Origin: Paraburkholderia dilworthii
Lineage (GTDB): Bacteria; Pseudomonadota; Gammaproteobacteria; Burkholderiales; Burkholderiaceae
Length of the DNA stretch: 64,000 nucleotides
Reading direction: 5' to 3'
Assembly (NCBI RefSeq): GCF_000472525.1
Contig: NZ_AWZT01000001.1
Span: 124,001 to 188,000 of the forward strand
In this document: positions 1 through 10,156 of the stretch, one piece after another
Numbering within the stretch: position 1 is the stretch's first letter
Layout of the letters: the number at the start of each line of letters is the position of its first letter
The notes under the pieces: model-generated
What the model was told of the DNA's origin: nothing
Database searches by the model: none
Seen by the model: only the letters and a program-made list of their open reading frames with translations
Made by a program: the position numbers and the translations under genes

Positions 1-1
1 T

Positions 2-652
2 TTCGCGCAAGCTTGCGCCGAATACGACGCGCGCGCGGCCGACGCGCGCAATCCGGTGTTGCAGGAGTGGGTGGACGGCGAGCCGCTGAGTCTTTCGCTC
101 ATCTGCGATGACGAGCGCGTCGAACTCGTCAGCATCAACCGGCAGCAGATTGGCTTGAGCGGGAGCGAGGCGCCGGGGCAGCAGGCGCGCATCGTCGAAT
201 TCGACGGCGTGACGGTCAATCAAATCGACACGGCGGGTGATCGGGGCAAGACGCTTCGCGAGCTCGCAAAACGCGTCGCGACGGCGATGCCGGGGCTGCG
301 CGGCTTTGCCGGGATCGATGTGGTGTGGCATCCGTCGCGCGGGCCGGTCGTCATCGAAGTGAATCCGCGGCTGACCGTGGCGTATGCGGGGCTGTCCGCT
401 GCGCTTGGGGGCAATCTGGCGGCGGCGTTGCTGAGGGCGCATGGGGTGCGTGTTCGAGCGGAGGAACGGGGCGAACAAGGTAAGGCTTCACAAGAAGCGG
501 AGTCGGGTGGATCGGGCGGATCACGCGAAGCGGGCCAAGCGGGCGAAGCGGGCCAAGCGGGTGAAACGGGTGGACTAGACGAATCTGGCGAACCGACGGC
601 TGCGGCGGCGCGTGCTTTCGACGCCCGGCCTCTTTGCGGGGTTCGGCCATGA
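2..652 (+). CDS. ATP-grasp ligase, MfnD-like (partial, 5' end outside window)
   Basis: The frame is open from the left edge, so only the C-terminal 216 residues are visible. They hold the end of an ATP-grasp fold: GIDVVW followed by VVIEVNPRLT supplies the usual metal-binding Glu and Asn, and is close to the COG1821 type. The archaeal COG1821 member MfnD joins glutamate to tyramine in methanofuran synthesis. That role is inferred here from the neighbouring MfnB, kinase and COG1548 genes. The last ~65 residues are a Gly/Glu/Ala-rich tail partly made by four 9-bp repeats at 530-565 and are probably dispensable. The stop codon overlaps the next start (ATGA), so the two genes are translationally coupled. 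Confidence 0.72.
   Translation, partial: FAQACAEYDARAADARNPVLQEWVDGEPLSLSLICDDERVELVSINRQQIGLSGSEAPGQQARIVEFDGVTVNQIDTAGDRGKTLRELAKRVATAMPGLRGFAGIDVVWHPSRGPVVIEVNPRLTVAYAGLSAALGGNLAAALLRAHGVRVRAEERGEQGKASQEAESGGSGGSREAGQAGEAGQAGETGGLDESGEPTAAAARAFDARPLCGVRP
530..565 (+). repeat. 4 x 9-bp tandem repeat inside a coding tail
   Basis: Four consecutive 9-bp units of the form GCGGGYSAA (GCGGGCCAA, GCGGGCGAA, GCGGGCCAA, GCGGGTGAA). They stay in frame and encode the Gly/Gln/Ala/Glu-rich tail of the ATP-grasp protein. Confidence 0.85.
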
Positions 653-1770
653 ACGCGCCACTTCCGCAGTCCGCGGGCGCACCGGTATTCGGCTGGGACG
701 TCGGCGGCGCGCACGTCAAAGTGTCGATGAGCGATGCGAACGGCGTCGTGCTCGACGTCGCGCAGTGGGCTTGCCCGTTGTGGCAAGGGCTCGAACATCT
801 GGAGCGCACGATCGACCTGGTGTTCGAACGCTGGCCGGCCGCGAAAACCTACGCGGCGCGCCACGCCGTGACGATGACCGGCGAGATGGTCGACCTTTTC
901 GAAGACCGCTCCCAAGGCGTGCGTGCGATCACCGCCGCACTCGCGCTGCGGCTCGGGCCGAGCGTCGCTTTCTATGCCGGCGAGGCCGGCTGGTTGACGG
1001 CGCAGGCCTGCGCGGGTGGCTGGCGCAGCGTCGCGTCGGCGAACTGGCTCGCGACCGCGCGCTGGGTCGCGACGCGCGTGCCGAATGCGCTGCTGATCGA
1101 CATCGGGAGCACGACGACCGACATCATTCCAATTGCGAACGGCTGCGTCGTTGCGCGCGCATCGACCGATGCCGGGCGGCTCGCGACCGGCGAGCTCGTC
1201 TATCAGGGAGTCGTGCGCACGCCGCTTTGCGGCATCGCACAGCGCATCGAATTCGGCGGCGCGGCCGTCAACGTGATGAACGAATGGTTCGCAACCAGCG
1301 CTGACGTATACCGCCTCACGGGCGAACTCGCGCCGCAATACGACCTTTACCCGAGCGCCGATAATGGGCCGAAGAACGAACTCGCGAGCAGAAGGCGGCT
1401 CGCGCGGATGATCGGCCGCGACGCACATGAAACGGGCGCCGCCGAATGGCGCGCGTTCGCGCTGCGCTGGCGCGAGCTGCAATTGCGCGAGATCGGCGCG
1501 AACCTGACGCGCGTGACGGCGGCTCATCCAGCGCTCGCTGCGGCGCCGCTCGTGGGCGCGGGCTGCGGACGCTTTCTCGCGGCGGCGCTCGCGCGTGAGG
1601 AGGCGCGCGGTTACATCGATTTCGGCACGCTGGCGGGAGGCGCGTCCGATCAGTCGGACTGGGCCGCGACCTGTGCGCCGAGCGTGGCCGTGGGGCTGCT
1701 GGCGGCAACGCGCTATGCGCAGGCCGGCGAAGGTTCGGAAAGCGTTGACGCGGCTACGCGCGCGGCATGA
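649..1770 (+). CDS. H4MPT/methanofuran-linked protein of the hydantoinase/sugar-kinase-like family (COG1548, MfnF-like)
   Basis: A 373-residue protein with two nucleotide-binding-type motifs of the actin/hexokinase fold: DVGGAH at residues 17-22 and DIGSTTTD at 151-158. It matches the family annotated as probable H4MPT-linked C1-transfer pathway protein. To my knowledge the archaeal member MfnF couples the aminomethylfuran and glutamyl-tyramine halves of methanofuran. ATG 649 is chosen because it overlaps the upstream stop (ATGA); a TTG at 634 is the alternative. It sits between an MfnD-like ATP-grasp and an MfnE-like kinase, which supports a methanofuran role. No signal peptide is seen, so it is probably cytosolic. 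Family membership is confident; the reaction is inferred. Confidence 0.8.
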   Translation: MNAPLPQSAGAPVFGWDVGGAHVKVSMSDANGVVLDVAQWACPLWQGLEHLERTIDLVFERWPAAKTYAARHAVTMTGEMVDLFEDRSQGVRAITAALALRLGPSVAFYAGEAGWLTAQACAGGWRSVASANWLATARWVATRVPNALLIDIGSTTTDIIPIANGCVVARASTDAGRLATGELVYQGVVRTPLCGIAQRIEFGGAAVNVMNEWFATSADVYRLTGELAPQYDLYPSADNGPKNELASRRRLARMIGRDAHETGAAEWRAFALRWRELQLREIGANLTRVTAAHPALAAAPLVGAGCGRFLAAALAREEARGYIDFGTLAGGASDQSDWAATCAPSVAVGLLAATRYAQAGEGSESVDAATRAA

Positions 1771-1921
1771 GCGGGTCGGAGCGCAAGCGGGATTCGCGAC
1801 ACAGGTGGGACGAGCGCCACACGAGCGAAACAAGCGACTAGCCGGAGGAGGCCGGCATAAAAAACAACAGGCAGGCAAGCGGACAAGCAAACGAGGTTAA
1901 TCGCAAACGAGGACAACGATC

Positions 1922-2512
1922 ATGTGGGTGGTCAAGATCGGGGGCAGCCTGAGTCACGAGCCGGCGCTGCGCCAGTGGCTCATCGAGCTATGCGAAGTGG
2001 GGGGCGGGCGCATCGTCATCGTTCCCGGCGGCGGCGATTTCGCGGACAAGGTGCGGCAGTATCAGAGCGAGTGGTGCTTCGACGATCTCGCCGCGCACAA
2101 CATGTGTCTGCTCGCAATGACGCAATACGCACTCCTCATGCAAGGAGTCTTGCCCGAACTCGTGCTTGCATCGAGCGAGGCAAAGATTCGCCGCGCGCTG
2201 CGCGACGGCCATGTCGCCGTGTGGGTGCCGACCGCGCTGATGCGCGACACGCCCGACGCGATGAGCAACTGGGACACGACCTCGGACAGCCTCGCCGCCT
2301 GGCTCTCGACGATGCTCAACGCCGAGCGGCTCATCGTCGTGAAGTCATGCCCGATCGCGGGAAACGAACGGCTCGATACGCTCGCGGCCGCGGGCGTGGT
2401 GGACCGCCGCTTTGTCGATTACGTGAACGAGGCGAACTACGTCGTCGAGTTGTTCAATAAGGACAATGTCGAACTGATGCGGGACCGGTTGCTGAATACG
2501 CCGGTGATCTGA
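1922..2512 (+). CDS. Amino-acid-kinase-fold protein of the C1 cofactor cluster (MfnE-like)
   Basis: A 196-residue single-domain kinase. The N-terminal VVKIGGSL (residues 3-10) and the IVIVPGGGDFAD segment (about 33-44) are the glycine-rich ATP and substrate loops of the aspartokinase/acetylglutamate-kinase superfamily. The protein is much shorter than an aspartokinase and has no ACT domain. In methylotroph H4MPT islands a kinase of this kind accompanies the COG1548 gene. The archaeal counterpart MfnE phosphorylates aminomethylfuran-methyl phosphate, which is the proposed role here. A short SD-like GAGGAC lies before the ATG, and a 151-bp spacer separates it from the upstream gene. Family confident, substrate inferred. 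Confidence 0.78.
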   Translation: MWVVKIGGSLSHEPALRQWLIELCEVGGGRIVIVPGGGDFADKVRQYQSEWCFDDLAAHNMCLLAMTQYALLMQGVLPELVLASSEAKIRRALRDGHVAVWVPTALMRDTPDAMSNWDTTSDSLAAWLSTMLNAERLIVVKSCPIAGNERLDTLAAAGVVDRRFVDYVNEANYVVELFNKDNVELMRDRLLNTPVI

Positions 2513-2560
2513 CTCGGCGGCTTTGCATATGCCGTTCATGCAGCCGGTACAGCCCATATA

Positions 2561-2639
2561 GCGCATTAGCGCATTAGCGCAGGTAGCGCAGGTAGCGCAG
2601 GTAGCGCAGGTAGCGCAGGTAGCCCACGTCGCCCACGTC
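2561..2639. repeat. Compound 8/9-bp tandem repeat between convergent genes
   Basis: Three abutting arrays: GCGCATTA x2 (2561-2576), GCGCAGGTA x5 (2577-2621) and GCCCACGTC x2 (2622-2639). They occupy the gap between the kinase gene (ends 2512) and the convergent mfnB gene (ends 2695). The units have no spacers, so this is not a CRISPR. It may be a slippage-prone locus or act as a transcript end; neither is shown. Confidence 0.85.
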
Positions 2640-2694
2640 GCGATACGGCCGAGGCAGCGCATCCAGTGCAGCAGCCCGCCGCACCGCATGCCCG

Positions 2695-3441
2695 TTACAC
2701 GCGTACCCCACCCGCTGCAACGCCATCCGCCGCTATACCGGCAGCAGCGCCCACCCCGCCCGAGCCGCGATGCAGCGCATCCGCCCATTGCGCAACCCGC
2801 TGCGGATCGAGCCGTGAGCGCCGGCCATCGACGCACAACGCGGTGCGAAAGCCCGCCACATCCGGCGCAAGCGCGCGAATCTGTTCGAACTGCGCCCAGC
2901 CGAGCGAGCCGGCAACGCCGCACATCGCGCCGCGTTCGCGCGTGAGCCGCAGCCATCGCGCGAGCGCATCGCTGTCCACATGATCGAATAGCGTGCTGCC
3001 GTCCTTCGCCGAAGTGTCGAACATCACGCCGACAAAGCCGAGCGATGCCGCGTGAGCGGCCAGTTCGCCGTCCATGCCGCCATCGCATAACAGAACGGGG
3101 ACGACCGCCGCGGGCAGACACGCCAGTTGTTCGAGGCACCGGCGCGCGGCGGGTCCAGGCGTCACGCCGACTTTTACATAATCGACGCCCGTGTCGCTCA
3201 CCTCGATCACGCGCGCGGCAATTTCATCGAGCGCATCGGCCGGCAGATCGCCGATCGTCGCGCTGATCGGCTTGACAGGGTAGCGGGCGCGAAGCTCGCG
3301 CACGATCAGCGCGATGTCGCCGATCGCGAGCCCGCCTAACGCGCCCGCGCTTGGCTCCTTCAGGTCGATCAGGTCCGCGCCGGCGCGGGCGGCATCTAAT
3401 GCTTCGTCGTGCGAGCGGACGCTCGCAAGCAATGCGGTCAT
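2695..3441 (-). CDS. mfnB: (5-formylfuran-3-yl)methyl phosphate synthase
   Basis: A 248-residue protein of the MfnB family (former DUF556), a small TIM-barrel enzyme that condenses two glyceraldehyde-3-phosphate molecules into the furan precursor of methanofuran. Visible hallmarks are SVRSHDEALDAARAGADLIDLKEP near the N terminus (the Lys in LKEP is the likely Schiff-base residue), followed by GALGG, SATIGDLP and YVKVGV. The start has a good SD (GGAGAACACCG before ATG). It lies downstream of the DUF447 gene on the same strand and convergent to the kinase. A methanofuran role fits an organism that carries the H4MPT formaldehyde oxidation route. The last ~20 residues are Ala/Gly-rich and not conserved in character. 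Confidence 0.9.
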   Translation of the reverse strand: MTALLASVRSHDEALDAARAGADLIDLKEPSAGALGGLAIGDIALIVRELRARYPVKPISATIGDLPADALDEIAARVIEVSDTGVDYVKVGVTPGPAARRCLEQLACLPAAVVPVLLCDGGMDGELAAHAASLGFVGVMFDTSAKDGSTLFDHVDSDALARWLRLTRERGAMCGVAGSLGWAQFEQIRALAPDVAGFRTALCVDGRRSRLDPQRVAQWADALHRGSGGVGAAAGIAADGVAAGGVRV

Positions 3442-3511
3442 CGGTGTTCTCCGAAAAAGCGGGAAAAGCGCGAGAAATGTGGACTAAGCACCACGGACTA
3501 AGCAGCACCGA

Positions 3512-4096
3512 CTAGGCAGCCTGGCCGCCCGGCGATGCGAGACGTTCGCGGTGCCGCGCGATTGCGGCGGTGAGCCAACTCCACGCAGTGCGTTCGGCGT
3601 CGCCGGCCGTTTTATCGATGGCGATCTGCAGATACGCCATCTCGCGATCGACCTTGTCGGCCGGCAGCATGAAGAGCCGGCTTACGAGAATCGCGCCTTC
3701 GACCACTGCCGCCTGCGCGCGGTTGAAACCGGCAAATGGCGCATGCGTTTCGCGGTGCACGCATTTCATGCGCAGCACGGGGCGCTCGTTGTCGTCGCGC
3801 AGTTCATCGAGTTCGAACTCGGCGTGCGCGAGCGATTCCGCGAGCCGCACGCTCGCCACACGGCTTGCCGCGAGCGTCGGCCAATCGGTCGCGCAATGCG
3901 TGACGCAGCCGGCGAAAACGCGGACATCCGTGGTGAAATTGAGGACCGCCGCGCGCGTGGCGACGATATTGTCCAGCGTCACGGACGGACGAAAAGGCGA
4001 CAGGATGACAAAGTCGCCCTCGTAACGGGCTCCCATCGGCGCGACATGAGGACGGCCATCGCACGCTGCCGTAGTGACGATCGTTTCGTGAATCAT
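3512..4096 (-). CDS. DUF447-family protein, C1 cofactor-linked
   Basis: A 194-residue protein starting MIHETIVTTAACDGRPHVAPMGARYEGD, the pattern of DUF447 proteins, which are flavin-reductase-like split barrels. The family occurs mainly in methanogens and in bacteria with H4MPT, next to C1 cofactor genes, but its reaction is not known. The gene lies between pqqA (upstream, same strand) and mfnB (70 bp downstream). A gap of 100 bp separates it from the pqqA stop, so it may be read from the pqqA promoter through a small hairpin. No signal peptide or membrane span is seen. Family call confident; function unassigned. Confidence 0.8.
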   Translation of the reverse strand: MIHETIVTTAACDGRPHVAPMGARYEGDFVILSPFRPSVTLDNIVATRAAVLNFTTDVRVFAGCVTHCATDWPTLAASRVASVRLAESLAHAEFELDELRDDNERPVLRMKCVHRETHAPFAGFNRAQAAVVEGAILVSRLFMLPADKVDREMAYLQIAIDKTAGDAERTAWSWLTAAIARHRERLASPGGQAA

Positions 4097-4168
4097 GGAT
4101 GGGAACGCGTGTCCTGGCAGCGCTCTAGGCCGCCCATTCAGCTAACGATTAACAATCGATCCGCAGAG

Positions 4169-4187
4169 GGGCCGCATTACGCGGCCC
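4169..4187 (-). terminator. Hairpin 3' of pqqA
   Basis: Perfect 7-bp stem GGGCCGC/GCGGCCC with a 5-nt loop, 10 bp beyond the pqqA stop on the minus strand. No U-run follows. It could be an attenuator or RNA stabiliser rather than a full terminator, similar to hairpins commonly found after pqqA in other bacteria. Confidence 0.5.
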
Positions 4188-4196
4188 ATGCGGGCT

Positions 4197-4271
4197 TTAA
4201 CGCGTAGCGATATACATCGTGATTTCGAAACCAAAACGCATATCGGTGTAGCTCGGAGTCGTCCATTGCAT
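4197..4271 (-). CDS. pqqA: PQQ precursor peptide PqqA
   Basis: A 24-codon gene. The peptide starts MQWTTPSYTDMRFGFE and ends ITMYIATR. It keeps the FGFEITMYI core of PqqA, in which Glu16 and Tyr20 are cross-linked by PqqE to form pyrroloquinoline quinone. A strong SD (GGAGGAAG) precedes the ATG by about 6 nt. PQQ is the cofactor of the XoxF methanol dehydrogenase at 28674. No pqqB, C, D or E follows; the downstream genes are DUF447 and mfnB, so this is an orphan or extra precursor copy. The gene is divergent from cbbL with a 556-bp shared upstream region. Confidence 0.93.
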   Translation of the reverse strand: MQWTTPSYTDMRFGFEITMYIATR

Positions 4272-6327
<2,056 letters not shown>

Positions 6328-6436
6328 GCGGCGCATCGAAAGATTCCCGGTGCAGGTTCGCAGCAGTGCAGACGCACTGCGCGGGAGACCGTGTGCGCCG
6401 TTTGAACGTTGCAGTCAATCAATCGCGAGGTACGTC

Positions 6437-6865
6437 ATGCGTATTACACAAGGCACCTTTTCTTTCCTGCCGGAATTGACCGACGAAGAGATCAGTTTGC
6501 AGATCGACTATGCGCTGGGTCAGGGCTGGGCCTGCTCCGTCGAATTCACCGACGATCCGCATCCGCGCAATACGTACTGGGAAATGTGGGGCCTGCCGAT
6601 GTTCGATCTGCACGACGCAGCGGGCGTGCTCCAGGAGGTGAAGGCGTGCCGCGCGGCGCGGCCGCAGCACTACATCAAGGTCAACGCGTTCGACTCGGTG
6701 CGCGGCTTCGAGACGATGCGGCTGTCGTTTATCGTCAACCGGCCGGACGACGAGCCGGGTTTCCGGCTCACGCGTGAGGATGGGCCGGGACGTGTGCAGC
6801 GCTATGGGTTGTCGGGCTACGCAAGCGACCGGCCTTCGGGCGAGCGCTACGGGTCCACGCGCTGA
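6437..6865 (+). CDS. cbbS: RuBisCO small subunit
   Basis: A 142-residue small subunit, starting [19 protein letters not shown] as in red-type form I enzymes, with the conserved [13 protein letters not shown] segment and the C-terminal beta-hairpin extension typical of the red type. It caps the CbbL octamer. The ATG at 6437 follows a GCGAGG SD-like sequence. It lies between cbbL and cbbX in the operon. Confidence 0.96.
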   Translation: MRITQGTFSFLPELTDEEISLQIDYALGQGWACSVEFTDDPHPRNTYWEMWGLPMFDLHDAAGVLQEVKACRAARPQHYIKVNAFDSVRGFETMRLSFIVNRPDDEPGFRLTREDGPGRVQRYGLSGYASDRPSGERYGSTR

Positions 6866-6934
6866 GACGGTGCCAACCAGGCGCCGCGGAACACCACGAA
6901 GCGCCGAGCACACGTAACGATCGGAGGAAAGAGC

Positions 6935-8020
6935 ATGACCGAAGCTGCCGCCATTGACGTTGACGCCCCATCGTCCGCAACAACGAGCGATGTAACGAAC
7001 GATGTAACGAACGATGTAACGAACGGCGCCGCCGCGCAGCGCGAAAACCCGGCGCTGCCGCCGCATATCGACCTCGCCGCGCTTTATCGCGATTCGGGCA
7101 TCGGCGACGTCCTCGCGGAACTCGACCGCGATCTCGTCGGTCTCGTGCCGGTCAAGACGCGCATTCGCGAGATCGCCGCGCATCTGCTCGTCGAGCGGGC
7201 GCGCGAATCGCTCGGTCTCGCGAGCGGCGCGCCGACACTGCATATGTGCTTCTCCGGCAATCCCGGCACCGGCAAGACGACGGTCGCATTACGCATGGCC
7301 GAGGTGCTGCATCGGCTGGGCTACATCCGCCGCAATCATCTCGTCTCGGTGACGCGCGACGATCTGGTGGGCCAGTACATCGGCCATACCGCACCGAAAA
7401 CGCGCGACGTGCTCAAGCGCGCAATGGGCGGCGTGCTGTTCATCGACGAAGCGTATTACCTTTATCGCCCGGAAAACGAGCGCGACTATGGTCAGGAAGC
7501 CATAGAGATACTGCTTCAGACAATGGAAAACCAGCGCGACGATCTGGTGGTGATACTCGCCGGTTACGCGTCGCGGATGGAAGTGTTCTTCGAGAGCAAT
7601 CCGGGGTTTCGCTCGCGCATTGCTCATCACATTACGTTTCCCGATTACGGCGACGCGGAACTGCTCGATATCGCGGAACGCATGCTTGCGACGATGCATT
7701 ACCGCTTCGACGCCGATTCGCGGCGCGCTTTCGCTGACTACCTCGCACTGCGCACCCGTCAGCCGAACTTCGCCAATGCGCGTTCGGTGCGTAACGCGCT
7801 CGATCGCTCGCGGCTGCGCCAGGCCAATCGTCTTTTTGCAGCGGCGATGCAAGGCGGCGCGCCCATCGACGCGCCCGCGCTGACACTGATCGCCACCGAG
7901 GACATTCGTGCGAGCCGTGTATTCGCCGAACCGCTTGCACCAGGCGCCGAGCCGCCCACGTCCTTTCATGCGTCCGGCGCGGATGCACCGCGGGCCGCCA
8001 CGACGTCGCCGCCAGGCTGA
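6935..8020 (+). CDS. cbbX: Red-type RuBisCO activase CbbX
   Basis: A 361-residue AAA+ ATPase that removes inhibitory sugar phosphates from red-type RuBisCO by acting on the CbbL C terminus. Walker A (GNPGTGKTT) lies near residue 107 and Walker B ([11 protein letters not shown]) near 170. The AAA core matches CbbX, but the first ~35 residues are an extra, low-complexity stretch containing three DVTN units from a 12-bp repeat, and there is a ~40-residue tail. The SD GGAGGAAAG fits the ATG at 6935. Its position after cbbS agrees with the red-type enzyme. Confidence 0.96.
   Translation: MTEAAAIDVDAPSSATTSDVTNDVTNDVTNGAAAQRENPALPPHIDLAALYRDSGIGDVLAELDRDLVGLVPVKTRIREIAAHLLVERARESLGLASGAPTLHMCFSGNPGTGKTTVALRMAEVLHRLGYIRRNHLVSVTRDDLVGQYIGHTAPKTRDVLKRAMGGVLFIDEAYYLYRPENERDYGQEAIEILLQTMENQRDDLVVILAGYASRMEVFFESNPGFRSRIAHHITFPDYGDAELLDIAERMLATMHYRFDADSRRAFADYLALRTRQPNFANARSVRNALDRSRLRQANRLFAAAMQGGAPIDAPALTLIATEDIRASRVFAEPLAPGAEPPTSFHASGADAPRAATTSPPG
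6989..7024 (+). repeat. 3 x 12-bp in-frame repeat in cbbX
   Basis: Three perfect copies of GATGTAACGAAC, encoding three DVTN-type tetrapeptides in the N-terminal extension of CbbX. Confidence 0.9.
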
Positions 8021-8045
8021 AACAGAACAACCTCAGGAGATCGCC

Positions 8046-9161
8046 ATGCAAGACGGACGCACGACCCTTTCAAAGTTTCTGATCGACACCCTCGACCGCC
8101 AGCCCTGTGCGGCGGCAACGGCGCAAAACGCCGGCCTCTCCGCGCTGCTGATCGATGTAGCCGCAGCCATCAAGTCGATTTCGGCGATGCTGACCAAGGG
8201 CGCGCTCGGCGGCAATTACGGGTCGGCGCAGAGTATCAATACACATGGCGAGGAGCAGAAGAAGCTCGACGTCGCCACCAACGAAATCTTCGTGCAGCAA
8301 TGCGAGTGGGACGGGCTGCTAGCCGCGATGGCCTCCGAGGAAATGGAGAGCGTCTACACGATTCCGCAAGGCTATCCGCGCGGCGACTATCTGCTCGCGT
8401 TCGACCCGCTCGACGGCTCATCGAACATCGACATCAACGGCGTGGTCGGTTCGATCTTTTCGGTGCTGCGCAATGTGGATGATCGTTCGGCTGGCGCAGA
8501 CCGACCGGTCGGCGAATCCGCGTTTCTGCGGCCGGGCCGCGAGCAGGTCGCGGCGGGCTACGCGATCTACGGTCCTTCGACCATGCTGGTGTTGTCGGTC
8601 GGCAACGGCACGCATGGCTTCACGCTCGAGCGTGAGATCGGCAATTTCGTTCTCACGCATTCGAACATCCGCATTCCGGAAAACACGGCTGAATTCGCGA
8701 TCAACGCGTCGAACGAACGCTTCTGGGAGCCGCCCGTGCGCCGCTACGTGCAGGAGTGCAAGGACGGGCGCACCGGCTGCCGTGCGGAGGATTTCAACAT
8801 GCGCTGGATCGCCTCGATGGTGGCGGAGGTGCATCGCATCCTGATGCGCGGCGGCGTGTTCATGTATCCGCGCGACTCGAAAACGCCGGTCATGGAAGGA
8901 CGCCTGCGTCTCCTGTATGAAGCCAACCCGATGAGTTTTCTCATCGAGCAGGCGGGCGGTCTTTCGATCACGGGCCGCGAGCGCATTCTCGACGTCGTGC
9001 CGCGTGCGCTGCATGGCCGCGTGCCCGTGATTCTCGGTTCGCGCAACGAAGTGGAGCGCATTGGCCGCTATCACGGCGAATACGACCGTGGCGAAGATCA
9101 ACCCTTCACGTCGCCGCTCTTTGGCCGACGCTCGCTTTTTCTGCCGGGTTTCACCGCGTAA
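8046..9161 (+). CDS. cbbF: Fructose-1,6-bisphosphatase, class I
   Basis: A 371-residue class I FBPase that removes the C1 phosphate of fructose-1,6-bisphosphate, and possibly acts on sedoheptulose bisphosphate in the cycle. Metal-site motifs are present: ASEEMES near residue 98-104 and [10 protein letters not shown] near 120-129. Later [16 protein letters not shown] and the [15 protein letters not shown] segment follow the family. The start at 8046 has the SD AGGAGATCGCC and is the family-length start. It lies 25 bp after cbbX in the cbb operon. Confidence 0.95.
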   Translation: MQDGRTTLSKFLIDTLDRQPCAAATAQNAGLSALLIDVAAAIKSISAMLTKGALGGNYGSAQSINTHGEEQKKLDVATNEIFVQQCEWDGLLAAMASEEMESVYTIPQGYPRGDYLLAFDPLDGSSNIDINGVVGSIFSVLRNVDDRSAGADRPVGESAFLRPGREQVAAGYAIYGPSTMLVLSVGNGTHGFTLEREIGNFVLTHSNIRIPENTAEFAINASNERFWEPPVRRYVQECKDGRTGCRAEDFNMRWIASMVAEVHRILMRGGVFMYPRDSKTPVMEGRLRLLYEANPMSFLIEQAGGLSITGRERILDVVPRALHGRVPVILGSRNEVERIGRYHGEYDRGEDQPFTSPLFGRRSLFLPGFTA

Positions 9162-9224
9162 GTGCAAGAAGCCCGGCCTCGCAAAAAGCGGCCGAATACA
9201 ACACCACTATCCGGAGACAAGCGC

Positions 9225-10097
9225 ATGTCAGTCAAACACCCGATTATCGCGGTGACCGGTTCGAGCGGCGCCGGCACCACGACCGTGATGAAGAGCTTCA
9301 CCCATATTTTCCGGCGCGAGAAGATCAACGCGCAGATCGTGGAAGGTGACGCGTTTCATCGTTACGACCGCAACGGCATGCGCGAAGCGATGAAGCAGCA
9401 CGAGCGCGACGGCGTGCCGAACTTCAGCCATTTCGGACCGGAAGCGAATCTGCTGGAAGAACTGGAGACGCTGTTCGCGAGCTATGGAGAGAGCGGCACC
9501 GGCAAGTTTCGCCACTACGTTCACGACGAAACCGAAACGCGGCTCTACAAACAGGATGCCGGCACCTTCACGCCGTGGGAAGACGTGACGCCGGACACCG
9601 ATCTGATGTTCTACGAAGGGCTGCACGGTGCGGCGGTGACCGAGCGTATCGACATCGCGCGGCATGCTGATCTGCTGATCGGCGTGGTGCCGATCATCAA
9701 CCTCGAATGGATCCAGAAGCTGCATCGCGATCAGACCATGCGCGGTTACTCGCACGAAGCTGTGGTCGATACGATCTTGCGGCGCATGCCGGACTACGTG
9801 AATTACATCTGCCCGCAGTTTTCCCGCACGCATGTGAATTTTCAGCGCGTGCCGACCGTGGATACGTCGAACCCGTTTATCGCGCGCGAGATTCCTCAGC
9901 CCGATGAGAGCTTCGTCGTGATCCGCTTTGCGCGGCCTAAAGGCATCGATTTCCAGTATCTGCTGACGATGCTGCACGACTCCTTCATGTCGCGCCCGAA
10001 CGTGATCGTCGTGCCAGGCGGCAAGATGGGTCTCGCGATGCAACTGATCTTCACGCCGATGATTCTGCAACTGATCGACCGGCGCTCGCGGGCCTGA
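9225..10097 (+). CDS. cbbP: Phosphoribulokinase
   Basis: A 290-residue class I (proteobacterial) phosphoribulokinase making ribulose-1,5-bisphosphate from ribulose-5-phosphate and ATP. The P-loop is GSSGAGTTTV at about residues 12-21, and the substrate region EGDAFHRYDR lies near 38-47. The start is set by the SD CCGGAGAC before ATG 9225. With RuBisCO it is a signature enzyme of the Calvin cycle, so this operon is not just a generic pentose-phosphate set. Confidence 0.96.
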   Translation: MSVKHPIIAVTGSSGAGTTTVMKSFTHIFRREKINAQIVEGDAFHRYDRNGMREAMKQHERDGVPNFSHFGPEANLLEELETLFASYGESGTGKFRHYVHDETETRLYKQDAGTFTPWEDVTPDTDLMFYEGLHGAAVTERIDIARHADLLIGVVPIINLEWIQKLHRDQTMRGYSHEAVVDTILRRMPDYVNYICPQFSRTHVNFQRVPTVDTSNPFIAREIPQPDESFVVIRFARPKGIDFQYLLTMLHDSFMSRPNVIVVPGGKMGLAMQLIFTPMILQLIDRRSRA

Positions 10098-10156
10098 GTG
10101 TTTGACGCACGAGGTTGAAGTGGGACACCTGCTTTCAGTTTCGAAGGAGAGATTCG

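Noticed and set aside
220..1890. Long minus-strand open frame (556 codons) opposite the cofactor genes
   Set aside because: Arg/Pro-rich translation with no family features; it mirrors the high-GC third-position bias of the true plus-strand genes.
2561..2639. Possible CRISPR array
   Set aside because: Units of 8-9 bp without spacers and no cas genes.
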